DNA of 64,000 bases, from contig NW_025778013.1 of NCBI RefSeq assembly GCF_021130785.1, positions 23,380-87,379 on the forward strand, written 5' to 3'. The notes below the pieces were generated by a model, which saw only the letters and a program-made list of their open reading frames with translations, was not told where the DNA came from and searched no databases. The position numbers and the translations under genes were made by a program. This DNA is from Homalodisca vitripennis (taxonomy: Eukaryota > Arthropoda > Insecta > Hemiptera > Cicadellidae). This document shows positions 24,026 through 36,667 of this stretch, piece after piece. Position 1 is the stretch's first letter; every line of letters starts with the position of its first letter.

Positions 24026-24282
24026 ATTGAGTAATCACAATTTCTCCTAATAATGACTCTTGATATCCAAAGCAGTTTACATTTAAGTTTAGTGAGCATT
24101 AAATACAACACAAAACACTAGATCAGTTTATATGAAACGAAGACCTGATTCCAAAGCAAAAAATTTTTTATATCTGTTATTTCGTCGGAATTTCCCTTTA
24201 TTTTGCAAAGATTGTCACTGTTCACAAATTTTTTCTCCTTATTGAAAAGCTACTAAACTTGTGTTTTGGGTTGTTTTAAATC

Positions 24283-24309
24283 CTCTCTGTGCCCAAAGCG
24301 TGCAGGGAG
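24283..24309 (+). other. Conserved stem-loop, unit 5
   Basis: Arms CTCTCTGTGC and GTGCAGGGAG pair at all ten positions with three G-U wobbles. The loop is CCAAAGC. Confidence 0.65.
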
Positions 24310-24489
24310 AATCTCTTTGCTATTTCAGGAAAAGCTTCTACATCCATAGTGGTATTTACGTGTTTTACATACTTGATAAAAATTTTATAGTTGTTCAAGA
24401 GAAGTATATTATTACGTATGTCACACAGCCAGCCCTACGGCATTTTGTAGGAAGTTAAATATTCACAAATAGGTCAAAGTAGTGTATTA

Positions 24490-26690
24490 AAACCAGCAAA
24501 GATTAAGAACGATTAATTGTAGTAAGTGAAATTTTATACTAAACATTGTAATAAACGTGAGTAGTAACTTAAGCGTGACTTCCAGAATACAAAAATAATT
24601 GAGGAGTGATCCAATCATAATGAATAGAAAAATCATTGGTGATATTACTAATTTTTTTTATCGAAAGAAACATTTTTAATTACTTGATAAATAGTAATTA
24701 ACCAAAACTTCAGCTATGAAGAGCGTCTAGGAATGCTAATATAAACGGTAACATTGATTTTGTTAGAAATAATTCTTTTACATTAAAACATATTAGTCAC
24801 AAACTGAGCTATCGGTTTTCAGATGCAGGTCTTTAAGAAAACCTTTCGGAGTTTACGACAAATAGAACGTTGTTTATTAGATTACTAAGTGTAATAAGAG
24901 ACAATTTGAGAAGCATTAAATGATTTTTTGATATTTTAAAGCAGAATACTTGTAATAATTAGACTAAATAAAGCTTAATTCAACAAAGGTATATGGGATT
25001 TTTAAATTTTGTATATGTATTAGGACTGGAGGCATTGTCACGTTTATTTGTAATAAAATAATATCTAAAATATAGCACGTTTTATATATCATGAATATAT
25101 TTTAAATTATACTATAGTAAAATGTTTTTTCCGGTCTTTTTAAAATTCTGTAAGTAAATCTCAAACTTATCCTCAGCAGCTTTAAACTATTTTAATTTAT
25201 ATTAAAAATTAGTATTATTATTATTAAATCTTTAGGTGATAATAGTAGTTACGGTTTTTTATGATTTTAGGTATTTATGTCACTTCGGCTATGCTTTTAT
25301 ACGATAAAATATTCAACAGAAAATTATAACACCATATTGAATGTTACTTCTAATACTAATTTTACACAAAAAAGTATAAATTCCTGCTTAAAATACAGGT
25401 GATTGTTTAAAGGTTTTGCTGTAATTGTTAGTAAAAATATAAATAATATAACAATTTAAAACTTAGAGACATGTTATTGAAACAAAATAAGTGTAAAAAT
25501 ATATGACTCGTAATACCTCTTTTATATGAGGTACGGTTCATAGGTTAGAGATTTTACGGCTGACCTAACTTCTGTTAGGTTTTAATTATGAACTTTGCTC
25601 GTAAAGGTAATGTCCTGGAGAGATAATGTTTATTTCCGTACATATATGGCAGAATATTAACTGAAAAATTACTTGTAAAGAAATCGTTCAGATTATATAA
25701 ATGTTAAAAAAACGCAGATCGTTCTTCAGAAACAATTATTTAGTTAAAACTGCTTTCTTTGATAACAGTTGAGTTTACAAAGACTAAATTAAAACGAGTT
25801 CCGCTGACCTCACGTGTTGCAATCCTTTGATATTTGTTGGAAAATGTCTATTCGTTCTATTAAAATTCGTCATTAAAACCATTCTTAACAAATATACCGT
25901 TGTATTAATACTGTTTATAGTAGTATGTATTCAGATTACTGTGTGTTCTAACAATAAATGTAACAACATAATTGTTTGAGATGTAACCGCTACTAAGACA
26001 TGCATATCCTACCACGAACTCTGAATGCAGTGAAAACAATAGGGAATGCTTTTATGTATAGCTTGATTAGAAATAAACCTTTTTTGTAAAGTAGAATACG
26101 AGGCTAAATATTCTATAATATTCATTTCATCTGAGCTACTATCGATATATCCGAATAGAAAACTTTAATTTGATGTACTATTCGATATATTCTCTCGTTT
26201 CATATTGTCTGCTAACTCCTTATGGACCGTCCCTTGATAGGATGAAAAATAAGGTATTTTATCAAAGGGATTGTAGTTATTTACCTATAGTATTAATGTG
26301 CAATGTTATGATGCTATCACAGTAATGTTTCAAGAGATATAAAGTTGTAATTTTACGACCTGACTCAGTTGTCAGTTGTAGTGTATTTGAATTAATTTCA
26401 ATTTATAATACTCATGTTGGCCTTTTATTCATTCGCAATTACGTTTAATAATAGAAACTGTAAAAAATATTACTATTCTTCTTAACAATAATGTGATTCG
26501 TTTTTTATTCTATTTGGAATGACAAAAATAGGTTTTAACATCTCAAAACGTGTCAATTATTGTGATAACTGCAGTAGGATGTAGATCCTAACCTGGTAAA
26601 TAGCTTAAAAAAGACGTCTTAAAACATCCCAAATTAATGAGAAAGTGTGTAATGTTAACTTAAAATCCATCGTAATATACACAACAAAAT
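24490..26690. other. AT-rich interval, nothing recognised
   Basis: Scanned for coding sequence, inverted repeats and RNA genes. Only long A/T tracts and short, stop-rich frames are present. It lies between D2 copy ii and copy C and has no partner elsewhere in the window that I can see. Confidence 0.4.
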
Positions 26691-26797
26691 ATCTAACCAG
26701 GCCGTGAGGTGCAGCGTACAAGGAAGTAGTAGCCAACATGTTTAATTCTGTGTGCTTAAATTGTTGTAACACATGCCATTCATTCAAAATTGTTTAT

Positions 26798-27030
26798 AAA
26801 AGAGTAGAGGTAGATCCCCTCTTAAGGCTTATTACGCCCATTCTCATGGGCTTCCGACCTGTGCGGGGGTTTTATTATACAGAATAAGGAAAAGAGTCAA
26901 AGGTCATTGGTACTGACAAACACTGTGTCTGGTCACACACAGGTTATGAAGCTGTGCTCTCTTTCTGTGTCAGATCCAAAGCGCAAAGTCCTATACCGTG
27001 TGGTTATCGACTTTAGCAATACCAGTTAAT
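26798..27030 (-). mobile_element. tRNA-derived SINE, diverged subfamily
   Basis: Same arrangement as the copy at 15808-16035, with the minus-strand tail CGCACAGGTCGGAAGCCCAT and the head CGATAACCACACGGTATAGG. Confidence 0.55.
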
Positions 27031-27046
27031 ATTTTTAACATTGGTT

Positions 27047-27048
<2 letters not shown>

Positions 27049-27108
<60 letters not shown>
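27049..27108. repeat. TA dinucleotide microsatellite
   Basis: About 60 bases of pure AT repeat. It creates an artificial Ile-Tyr repeat frame that should not be called as a gene. Confidence 0.95.
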
Positions 27109-27111
<3 letters not shown>

Positions 27112-27322
27112 CTTGTATATTATATGATTTTACAGATAAATGTGTCTGTTCCATTATATACTTATAACGTAGTACGTATTATTTACGTAGTTTTACTCTC
27201 CACTCTTCAACTTTAGGATACTAAAAAATTGCTAATTATAATTAATCTAGTTATTTTCAAGTCAGGAATATGTTCCAGTGTCCATCATATATTTTTGGAG
27301 TGTTTAATTGCCAAATGCAAAA

Positions 27323-27324
<2 letters not shown>

Positions 27325-27390
<66 letters not shown>
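27325..27390. repeat. TA dinucleotide microsatellite
   Basis: About 66 bases of AT repeat. Copy A has only ACATATCTATAAAG at this place, so the tract expanded in copy C. Confidence 0.95.
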
Positions 27391-27395
<5 letters not shown>

Positions 27396-28599
27396 ATGTT
27401 AAGTATGAATTTAAAAACTTTAACTGAAATACTCTAATCGTAACTAAGGAATTGGCTTTTTTGTATAATTGTTTGTGTTATGAGTGTCAACGTTTTTATG
27501 AATATTTTTGTCTATCTACACATGGACTTTTATTTTCCATAAAAAGTCGATAAATTATATTGGGTCTTCAGATCTTTGAATTGAATGAATAAAAATTATT
27601 TATCCCAATAGAAAAAACAGTGTTTCATAAGTTTTAACAAGTTCCACCATGTTATTGTATGTGTGGAATATAAAATTTGTGAATTGATTAGTTTTATGTT
27701 TTTATTTTAAAAGAGTTATAGGTTCAAAATGTAACAGTACATTAGTGACTTCATCTTAATTCAGTAAAAATATTTTATTTTTATATCTAAAACAACGTAA
27801 TATTTGAGAGTCAAGTGGCTAAATACTGTTTACTTAAAAATATCTCAAAGTATTTACTTAATGGAAGAGGTTCCTCAAGATCGCATTAGGCGAAAGCCTT
27901 TACGTCCTGTACGGATGAGGTCAAAGCCTTTTTAAGCCAAACATAGAGTATATAACAGCTCCTTATATATAACCTTCTCTAACATGGTTTTTTATTTAAT
28001 AAATACCACATTTATGATTGGATGTGTCACATTTCATCTTTTTTTTTATACAATATTTTACTTTTATAACTTGCTGTATAATATTAAAGTGATCATGTGT
28101 TAAAGTACAGGAGGGTAATAGATTTTAACTATACAAAAGAAGAGTTCATTAAGCCAGTGCGACAACCCTACTAGTGTTATAACAGAGGTTTGATAACTTC
28201 ATATTAGATATGAAAATAATTTACATGCTGTCAATCGTTTACAAGAGTTAATAACTGAAGGTAAACCACCTCAGACTATTTAAAAATTATATAAAATTAT
28301 ATTTATTCTTTAACATCTCACCGATATTTGTAGTTATTTTTTGTTTATTTATTAACATGGTAACTTATTTACCAAATAACAATACAATTGCAGTTTAAGA
28401 GCACTGCAATGTAGACTACTTGAATTATATACATCAAAGCGAAAACACTAATCAAATCTACGAGGTGTTTTTTAGTTACAGATATACTAATTAACAATAA
28501 AATGTCACCGAATAGTGTCTGTTGATATTATATCCAAGCGATAATAAGTTATCACATCAACCAATCTCTAGGATAGTAAACATAATCGTATTATTTTTT

Positions 28600-28995
28600 T
28601 ATTTTGGATTTATGTGTATGAATAATCATAACAAAAATAGGTTTAATTTTATGTTATTAGTCGTAGCGTAAACAGGCAATTGAAGGTAACGACTAAAATA
28701 AAAATTATAAACATAAACAGCTGTCTATATATTTTTAAATCCATGGAAACCTCAAAGGTCAGGTATTTCAATGTTTTTGATTAGTTAAGAAGTGCTGTTA
28801 ACAAAATTCGATGATTTCTTACTATGTTGTGTTGGGGAAGCATGATCAAGAACAAGATGCGATTATAAAGCATTACAAGGGCCAGGACATTTCATAGTAC
28901 ATTTTCATATTCAAAGCTGCTCAACGCGCATGACGTGGAAAATCTACACCAAGAGTTCGATTGCAAAGACCAGGATCAGCACAAGGACTTAGAGA
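28600..28995 (+). promoter_or_regulatory. Unit 6 block
   Basis: Parallels unit 4: TTATTAGTCGTAGCGTAAAC, ATCCATGGAAACCTCAAAGG at 28739, CAACGCGCATGACGTGG, CACCAAGAGTTCGATTGC, GACCAGGATCAGCACAAGG and ACTTAGAGATGAGTTACTT. Confidence 0.35.
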
Positions 28996-29262
28996 TGAGT
29001 TACTTAATTATTTATAAATCAAAGTTTATGCTCTCAGTATTCGTCTTACCAAAAGCAATTTATATCTTAGTTTTTTCGATTATTAATCACAGCAAAAGGG
29101 TAAAAGTGTACCAGTGTAATAATAAAATGTTAGAAATTGAAAGGATTTCCTTAGATTTTAAGACATATTAAAATACGTTTATTACTTGTTTCGTGAAGTC
29201 AGTTATATATGTATAACTTTTTTCAACAAATAATAAGAACGTGTGATTTAGGGTTTTTAATT

Positions 29263-29289
29263 CTTTTAGTACTCTAAGCTTACAAAAAG
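29263..29289 (+). other. Conserved stem-loop, unit 6
   Basis: Arms CTTTTAGTAC and TTACAAAAAG pair at eight of ten positions. It shares the C-G to T-A double changes with unit 4, its D2 paralog, so the two count as one event. Confidence 0.5.
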
Positions 29290-31164
29290 AATCAGTTTAC
29301 AATGTACTACATTACCTTGCAATTTTTCTTTTAAGATCCATTCATACATATATTTAAAAAGTATAAAGATTACTAAGAGAATTATTTACTTTCAAATCTC
29401 TAAAGAGACTTTTAAGCATTTGTTAGCGGGGTACATATTTAAAATAAGTTAAAATTAGTGAATGGTAACTGAATTAGGATTAAAATATAAACATTTCTCG
29501 CGTTAAATAGTATAAAACTCAATAATTAAATAACGATATTCTTCAGATTTGTAGAGACATATAGTGTATCATTTTCAATTTATCCAATTAATTACTGGGA
29601 TTACCACTAGAGCTCTATTCTAATTTACAAGAAATTAAAAATTAATTAGGTATTGAAATGATACAGTAATAGGAACAACTTGTGATTATTGAGAAAAGGA
29701 AAAATTTTACAATTTAAATTACTCATTGGTCTAATCTTTGGGATATGTTTTGCGTAATTTGAGTCGGCGAGTAAACTGAGTCGGTTAACTGACTTGGAGA
29801 GATGAAACATTACTCAGTGAGAACTCGGACTGCGTGAGTAATGAAGCGGGGAGAGCTGATGTGTTTTCTCATGAAAAACATACAGCTAAGTCTTTTATAT
29901 ACACTAGATACTAAATCAGCCAAAAGATTTGTATGCATTAGACCACTAAATAAATTAGCTTTATATAGTTAGCAATGTCCATTATTTAATATAAAAAAAC
30001 ATTTAAAAAGTCTGACTAACCTTACAACATAATATACATGTTCCCTTTTAGTAACAAACTTAATATTGTTTGGAAATGAAACAACCGAGAGTTACAAGCT
30101 AATAATACGCTGTTCTAAATTTAATTATACTTTTCAGTGAAATATTTTGATAATACACATTTAGTACGATGCTACTCATTCATCTTGAAAAACCCTCGAG
30201 ACTCCTCGTTTCTCACTTTTTGCTGTACATTGACACTTAAGCTGCAATCCGAAAGAGTAAAACATTAATTAATATGTATCAGAAGACTCAACATTAGTTA
30301 AAGGCTACAGCTAGTGTGGTAATGTAGACATAGTAATTTATTGTTATATACTTGGTGTTTATGTTTAAGTATTGTCACTGATAAGCTAAATATGAATAGA
30401 ATTTTCTGTGATTTATTTATGACACTCTCAGTTAGGAAATCTCATTTTGTGGCTATGATTGTGATTTTCAAGATACAGAAAATGACCGAATACGTGGATT
30501 AGTTGGAAGGATAGGATAGCTCTTCTTTCACCCTCCACATTTCTTTATGTTAATTACTTAAAAAGGTAATTTGAGGTACTCAGTATGAGTATACATATAT
30601 TTTTATTTTAAAGTAAAACATTTAAAAATATTTTTGAGCTTTGTCTACAAACAGGTATTATTTAAATTTTTCGTATAAAACATCGGAGTAATCCAGATCA
30701 CGTAACAGCCTACGTAAAGAATGTAATGAGTAAATCGCATCAAATACCATTTAAATTTAATTTGAATTTTAATGTAATATTTAAATTAATAGTCAGGTTG
30801 TCCTGTTAGGAAACTTCAGAAAAGAGATATATCAATCTCTTAGATGATAGGCTTCGCCAATGCTACGATGAGTAATTGCTAAACGAGCCGCGAAAATATA
30901 CATGACTTATGATTAAAAGCTTATAAAATATTACTGCTTAAATATTTCTAACTATATTATGCAGAATAAACTATGGCCAAACGTTATAGAAAGCTAGTAT
31001 ATATTTTCATTTAAGCTATTGCAAATGGTAGTGGTTTAAATAATTAATTTCAAATACAAGATTTTTTATCAATTTCCGTAACAATTGGTCTTTTGGTAGA
31101 TATATATATTTTTTTGTATAATTTTTCTTCTCAGAATTAGTATATTAAAACATCCCAACCAAAC

Positions 31165-31165
<1 letters not shown>

Positions 31166-31191
<26 letters not shown>
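31166..31191. repeat. TA microsatellite
   Basis: Short AT tract, absent at the corresponding place in D2 copy ii (about 22940). Confidence 0.9.
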
Positions 31192-31195
<4 letters not shown>

Positions 31196-31459
31196 TTATT
31201 TATGTTAAATTTGTTATTAGCTTGTTTTAACATACTAATTCTGAGGATATTTTTAACAGAGAAAATTAGCAACATTTCTTGAATGGTACTACCTCGTAAT
31301 AGAATTGTTTATCTTTTTATACGTAGATACAAAGTAAAGTCTTTTTTAGCTTTAAATACTATAAAATTACGATTATTATTCTAACTATACCTTAATATCA
31401 TAATTACAGCTTTAAATAATCTAAAAATATATAACAATTTAGGTATAATTTTACATGCG

Positions 31460-31650
31460 AATGATGAGTTTATCTCCAGTTAACCTTCCTCATACGTGTA
31501 GCGTTTGAAATCTGATGCTGTTGCAGACTTGACTCCTAAAATCTGGATTCATGTTCGTCTGAAGGGATACAAATATAAGCTGCGATGAATAACGAAGAAG
31601 CTCAAAAGAACCCCCTGCAAAGTTTCGACATCAGAGGCATCCAGATAAGT
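31460..31650. mobile_element. MITE remnant, partner of 23215-23400
   Basis: CCAGTTAACCTTCCTCATAC marks the inverted-repeat end. It continues through GTTGCAGACTTGACTCC and TGTTCGTCTGAAGGGATAC. Being in both D2 copies, it inserted before that duplication. Confidence 0.5.
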
Positions 31651-32011
31651 GCAATATAGGTTAGAAGAGGTATTCTCATCTAATAAAAATTAATTAGAAA
31701 TACGAAAAATGTCATATCGAAAACCATACTTAAAATATAATATTTGTTCATGTACAACATAATCAAATATTCTTTAAAATTTGATTGTAAATGGTTTGCA
31801 ATGTTTTATTTAAAAATGAAACAACCTCATTTGGAGTTATTTTATAACTGTTGGTAACAAAGCGTATACTTTAGTTTTTATTCAGTTTAAATAAGTAATC
31901 TTTCCCCCTAAATGCCCAGGGGGGATTTTTAAAAAGTAACCATTCCAAAATAGTATTATTAAAATATATCATAATATTTAAATTGTGACATATATAGTTT
32001 TCTCTATAGAA

Positions 32012-32290
32012 TGTATGTGTGTGGGTGATTAGATAAGTAGAGATTTATTTCTTATTAGTAGTATCCTTGACATAAAAAGGCAACAAAATATAAAAGAATG
32101 AGAAAGGCATATGAAATATATCAAACCGTTTTAAAACAATCATTATTTAATATCCATAGAAACAAAAAAGTTCTGATATTTTAACATTTTTGAACATTAA
32201 ATACTCTTGCGAGTTTTTTTTATCATTTCCAAAGTCAGATAATCACCACATGTAGTACAATGTGATGGTCAGTACCAGGACTTACAAGGC
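32012..32290 (+). promoter_or_regulatory. Unit 7 block
   Basis: ATGTATGTGTGTGGGTGATT, TTATTAGTAGTATCC, the CRE-like TGACATAA at 32068-32075, ATCCATAGAAACAAAAAAG and GTACCAGGACTTACAAGG. It is the D2 partner of unit 5. Confidence 0.35.
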
Positions 32291-32558
32291 TGTTACTTCT
32301 ATTATTGAGTAATCACAATTTCTCCTAATAATGACTCTTGATACCCAAAGCAGTTTACATTTAAATTTAGTGAGTAATAAATGCAACACAAAACACTAGA
32401 CCAGTTCATATGAAACGAAGACCTTATTCGAAAGCAAAAAAAATTTTATATCTGTTATTTCGTGGGATTTCCCTTTATTTTGCAAAGATTGTCACTGTTC
32501 ACAAATTTTTTCTCCTTATTGAAAAGCTACTAAACTTGTGTTTTGGGTTGTTTTAATC

Positions 32559-32585
32559 CTCTCTGTGCCGAAAGCGTGCAGGGAG
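32559..32585 (+). other. Conserved stem-loop, unit 7
   Basis: Arms CTCTCTGTGC and GTGCAGGGAG, all ten positions paired with wobbles, loop CGAAAGC. Confidence 0.65.
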
Positions 32586-33854
32586 AATCGGTTTCAATCA
32601 TATGGAAAATCATCAGCAGTTACAGCAGTTTAGGATCGGTTTAACATAGTTGATAAAGAATAATTAATTTGTTATGAGAAGGAGTTTCTAACTTACGTCT
32701 TCCAGCAACTTTATGGATGTTTTATTAGACTAAATATTTAATTTATTTGAAATTAGTGTCTTTGACTTGACTAACATTAATAATACCCAAGTAGAACATG
32801 TTTTTTTAACTAATTAAACTTAATACGGTTTCAAAATTTTGTGCAGAAAAATACAGTTTATAATTCCTTACTTATTCAGTTAGTTAAGTAAACATACAGC
32901 AGAGCACGCATTCATAGTATAAGAGAGAAAATATAGCAAACTAAAATGATACATTAATACACATTTTAAATTAAAATTCATTTCTATCTTCTAATAGTCA
33001 CCTCCCTGAAACGAATAATAATTTAACTTTGTGTCATGGCAAACTAGACTAAATCATTCAGATACCAAAATGGGTCAGCTGAACTTCTAAATTGAGTGGA
33101 CACCATTGTGAAGTAAACCATTACCAGAATGACTTTCTGTAAACTTCTTTAGTAATGTTAATTTTCTAACAGTATCAATATATTTCAAAACTTATAAAAT
33201 AAGTAGGCTATACTTTTAATTTATTTATTCTTTATTCTAAGTCATACATTACTGGTTTTATTTCTGAGACTAACATTTTAATTACATCAGATTATAAAGC
33301 ATTTATTAATGGTCAGACATTATTATTTTTATCCTAATACATTTGATTTATTTACTGAAATAAAAAAATTTTAATAAATTGCGTTGTGTCACATGGTTAA
33401 CAGTGAACTGCTACATTGTTAATTTTAAATTTAACAATTTATACATTTTGAAGTTTTAAAATGAAATAAAAATTTCAATAAATGTTTGGGGATTACCTTT
33501 AAATACAAATTCGCATGTTTTCTTTGTACCTAAGTAATTGACATATCAAACTTAGTTAAATCTGTTCGGTAAGTTTAACGTGACTATTAAACATCAAAAA
33601 TGTTCTATTTATAATATAAACTTAAATATGATTATTCATGAATTATAGTTATGTTATTTGCTGAATAATTTTTTTAATTTAAACGTACATATTATAGAAT
33701 AATTAACAAAAGTATAAAATTTTATGACAAATAGTGCCCCTGAATATTGTGTGTAAACAATAATAATGTAGCAAATAAATCATAACTGATTCGGGGGACA
33801 ATCCTCAATAAAATGTTTATAATTATGTTTTATTCACACGTTTGCCTCCTTAAA

Positions 33855-34155
33855 ATGTATGTGATGGGGTAGTCAGATAACAAGCGTTCTGTTTAGTGTT
33901 GGTAGTAGTCGTGACGTCAGCAATAAAAAGCGACAGGTGAGACTTAAGCAGCAGTTTACATAAAATATTATCTTATATCCATGGAAACAACACAGCATTT
34001 AAATAACTAAATATTTTAAATAATTCTAAAGTGTTATGTCGCCTCAATTTTCAACATTGTTCAATTCACAACAAGCCCCGGAAATACCACTAGGAACACG
34101 GCGGGACAGCCAGAAGCAGGACCAGGATCAGGATTTACTTGGATGAGTTACTTTC
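33855..34155 (+). promoter_or_regulatory. Unit 8: perfect CRE, TATA-like motif and leader-like block
   Basis: ATGTATGTGATGGGGTAGTC, GTAGTAGTCG, a perfect TGACGTCA at 33912-33919, CAATAAAAAGCG as a TATA-like box, AAGCAGCAGTTTACATAAAA, ATCCATGGAAACAACACAGC, CACTAGGAACACGG, GACCAGGATCAGG and GATGAGTTACTTTC. Together with units 2 and 11 it shows the best-kept promoter-like arrangement. Confidence 0.45.
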
Positions 34156-34365
34156 ACTCTTTATTAATCAAAATTATTTTACTCCCTATCTCTAGTTACC
34201 CAAAGGAATTCTTGTCCTATTTTAAAAGACTATTAATCACAGCTCAAAGCACTGGAACCGTTCATCGGTATTGCTAACAGTAGTACAAATTAAATATAGT
34301 TAACACAATTCATTTTTATGTTTCGTGTAAAAGCCACTAATTTGTGTTTGGTGTTGTGTATAATC

Positions 34366-34392
34366 CTCTCAGTACTCATAGAGTACAGAGAG
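34366..34392 (+). other. Conserved stem-loop, unit 8
   Basis: Arms CTCTCAGTAC and GTACAGAGAG, paired except for one central A-A mismatch, loop TCATAGA. This is the form closest to the consensus. Confidence 0.7.
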
Positions 34393-35049
34393 AATCAGGT
34401 ATCATTATTTCATTGCAGATACACTCCTCCAAATATTTTGGGAATTTTCAAATAGTTTTATTAAAAATATTTATACATCCGTTTATGAGACATTTTCAAC
34501 TTTACAGTTTTATGGAAATCTTTTTAGAATTTCTAGAAAGCAAAATATTTGTAATGAAGTGAAATTAGTTAATTATTTTAATTTATTATATTAAAACTAT
34601 AACATGTGTTTCATTAGTAAAAGTTAATAATTTAAATTTATTGCTAGAAGTTTATAATTATTATAATTATTTATAAATATGTGCTAGAAGTTTTAACTCA
34701 TTCTATTAGTTACTGAAATTCACGCCAGATCTCTCTTCCACAGTAAAAGAGGAAATTAAGTGTCTTATTAAATTTATACTGTGTTAACAATGTCTAATTA
34801 AATTCCAATATTACATTTAAATATTGAATTTTATCTGTATACCTAATAATAATTTAATTTGTGCTTCATGATTAAATATGAATATATCGTTTTGGAGAAT
34901 AATGCTTGAGCTAAAATCGAGGGGGGAGAACCTGCTGGTTTTAACCATTGCCTGAATAACCGAATCACACCGAATAAAAATATTTTGCTTTGTCGGTAAA
35001 TACATGTTATATATATATATTTACCTAAATAAAAATGTTTAACAAATCT

Positions 35050-36660
35050 GTTATATTTTTTACTAAAGCACGGCTTACAGACTTTTGAAATTTTTTCACT
35101 GTGATCGATATTGGAAGTAAGATGGACAGATCATTTTGACATCCAATTGTTGTAAATCTGTAGAAGGGAAGTTGTAATCAGAAATACAGTTTCAGACAGA
35201 TAGAGTTAGAAAGAGTGAGATGGAGACACAGTGGGAAGGTAATAGACTCAGTGGGGTTCCTCGCTCTGAGTTGGCATGTTACTTATGTTACGTCTTTTGG
35301 TTTGAAATCTAAAGTACGAGAAATAACAATCTCGGATCAAACTCACATTGCTCTAAACAATTTGTGGGATATCCTTAGCAGAAATTTCTCTTATTCATAA
35401 AGCTGATGGTATTTACACATTCCTTTAGTTTGTGATAATGCAAAGTGCAGACAATAATAATTTATAATAATACGACATAAATAAAAATTGTTTTAGGACC
35501 ATTTCACATGGAGAATCAGTGAATTTGCACTAGAAAAGTATAATTATTTCACATAGGAAATTTTTCAGAAGTAAGATTGGTTTTTTATAGTTGTCATATT
35601 CTTACATTTAAGTGTTCTGTAGAAACATTCTTGTGTATTTTAAAGACTATTACATGAACATTCCAATTTTCATACTATAAAAAATCTACTGTCTTTCTAT
35701 TTCTTTAATTAATGGATTGGCAATTTACTCAGCTGGAAATCGGTTGTAACATCGTTACTTTTTCCGCCCTGTAAAAAATAACATAGTGCAATAAGTCAAT
35801 CAATAATTATATAATGTCAGTAATTCACAAACGGGTTTTTGTTACTTTACATGCAGGAACTTATTGATTATTTTAGTTTAAGTATTTAAGAGTTATGGTA
35901 CCAGTAAGCATTATTAAGTAAAAAAAGTGTAACAACTAGGCTTATGGCTTAAAAAGAATCTTATAAAAGCTGCGAAAAAGATCTAAACTGTTTGTTGGAA
36001 GCTAAAAAAGCTTAAAACCTGAATAAATAAAATTTAGGAACCTAAGGACGCTCATATGAAAATGATTAGAGGTCATATTTGAAAAAGTAACCATTTTCTC
36101 TCTTGGAACGCAATAAACTGTTAGGAAACTGATTTTTCAGATGCAGTACACCTGATGCTGTTCTGGCGTTTTCTTAATTTTTAGTACATTTTTGTTTTTA
36201 TTTGATTACAATTTTTTTTTTTTTTTAAGGTGGATCTAACACTTTTTTGACATTTCATAACATGACTTTCTTGTATACTGCTAAAGATAATTTAAAATGT
36301 TTACCATGGAAGCCAAACTAAAGTTTAAAAAAATTGTTTCTTAAATCTAAAATAATTTTAAAATTCCAAATATATTAATAAATTTTAAATACTACTGTAC
36401 TATACTAGGAAAGAACTGAGTTCCAAACTAAAACGGGTATGATTGAATTCACCTCATCTAATGTTTTGGAAAATTGTCACTAAGCAAACATAACAACAAT
36501 GGGATTTATAGTCTCCTTACTTTACACGTGAGTGTTAAAAACTACAGATTATAGCTCAGTATTAGAACATAATCTGAAAGTAAAGATCTGTTCAACTAAT
36601 TATAAAACTTTGACGAAAAAGCGTATAAATACTTCAAGTTGAAGTTTTTGAGTCACGTGA
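35050..36660. other. AT-rich interval, nothing firmly recognised
   Basis: Contains one 61-codon frame at 35215-35400 with a SFGLKSKV stretch that faintly resembles the RT fossil region at 56396, too weak to call. There is a poly-T run near 36208. No RNA gene or inverted repeat seen. Confidence 0.35.
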
Positions 36661-36667
36661 TTTGTAG

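Larger units (their letters stand above)
19830..24480. repeat. Paralogous segment D2, copy ii
   Basis: Collinear with 28000-32600 from the ACCACATGTATATTTGGATG start, through CCAGTGCGACAACCCTACTA (19988 and 28153), two stem-loop units and a MITE remnant, to the TTTGGGTTGTTTTAA flank of the second stem-loop. Divergence is by scattered substitutions and indels. Apart from the listed features I see no gene in it. Confidence 0.85.
26690..28010. repeat. Copy C of the 15.7-kb unit
   Basis: Starts in AACCAGGCCGTGAGGTGCAG, as copy A does at about 15700, and runs to TAAATACCACATTTATGATT, after which D2 copy iii follows. It carries a single version of the 83-bp element and no 800-bp insertion. It has gained long TA tracts at 27049-27108 and 27325-27390. 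It differs from A and B by substitutions, as expected of a genuine old paralog. Confidence 0.8.
28000..32600. repeat. Paralogous segment D2, copy iii
   Basis: Collinear with 19830-24480, including two stem-loop units (29263 and 32559), the GAGTCGGCGAGTAAACTGAG stretch (29759 against 21743) and the MITE remnant near 31465. One stretch around 30640-30890, with GTAATCCAGATCACGTAACA, has no counterpart in copy ii and is a separate insertion or a deletion in the partner. No gene is recognised. Confidence 0.85.
32600..35050. repeat. Further D1-type unit
   Basis: After the end of D2 copy iii the sequence continues as D1 does after unit 1 (third block ATACAGCAGAGCACGCATTC near 32893). It then contains unit 8 with its own CRE, leader, stem-loop and third block (TTCACGCCAGATCTCTCTTC near 34720), ending near TTTAACCATTGCCTGAATAA (34940), which matches about 5680. 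No coding sequence recognised. Confidence 0.6.

Noticed and set aside
26998..27216. Frame with a long Ile-Tyr repeat
   Set aside because: It is a translation of the TA microsatellite. The same holds for the minus-strand frame at 40973-41260.
35215..35400. RT-related frame (SFGLKSKV ... NLWDIL)
   Set aside because: Resemblance to the fossil at 56396 is limited to a few residues and the DNA does not align.
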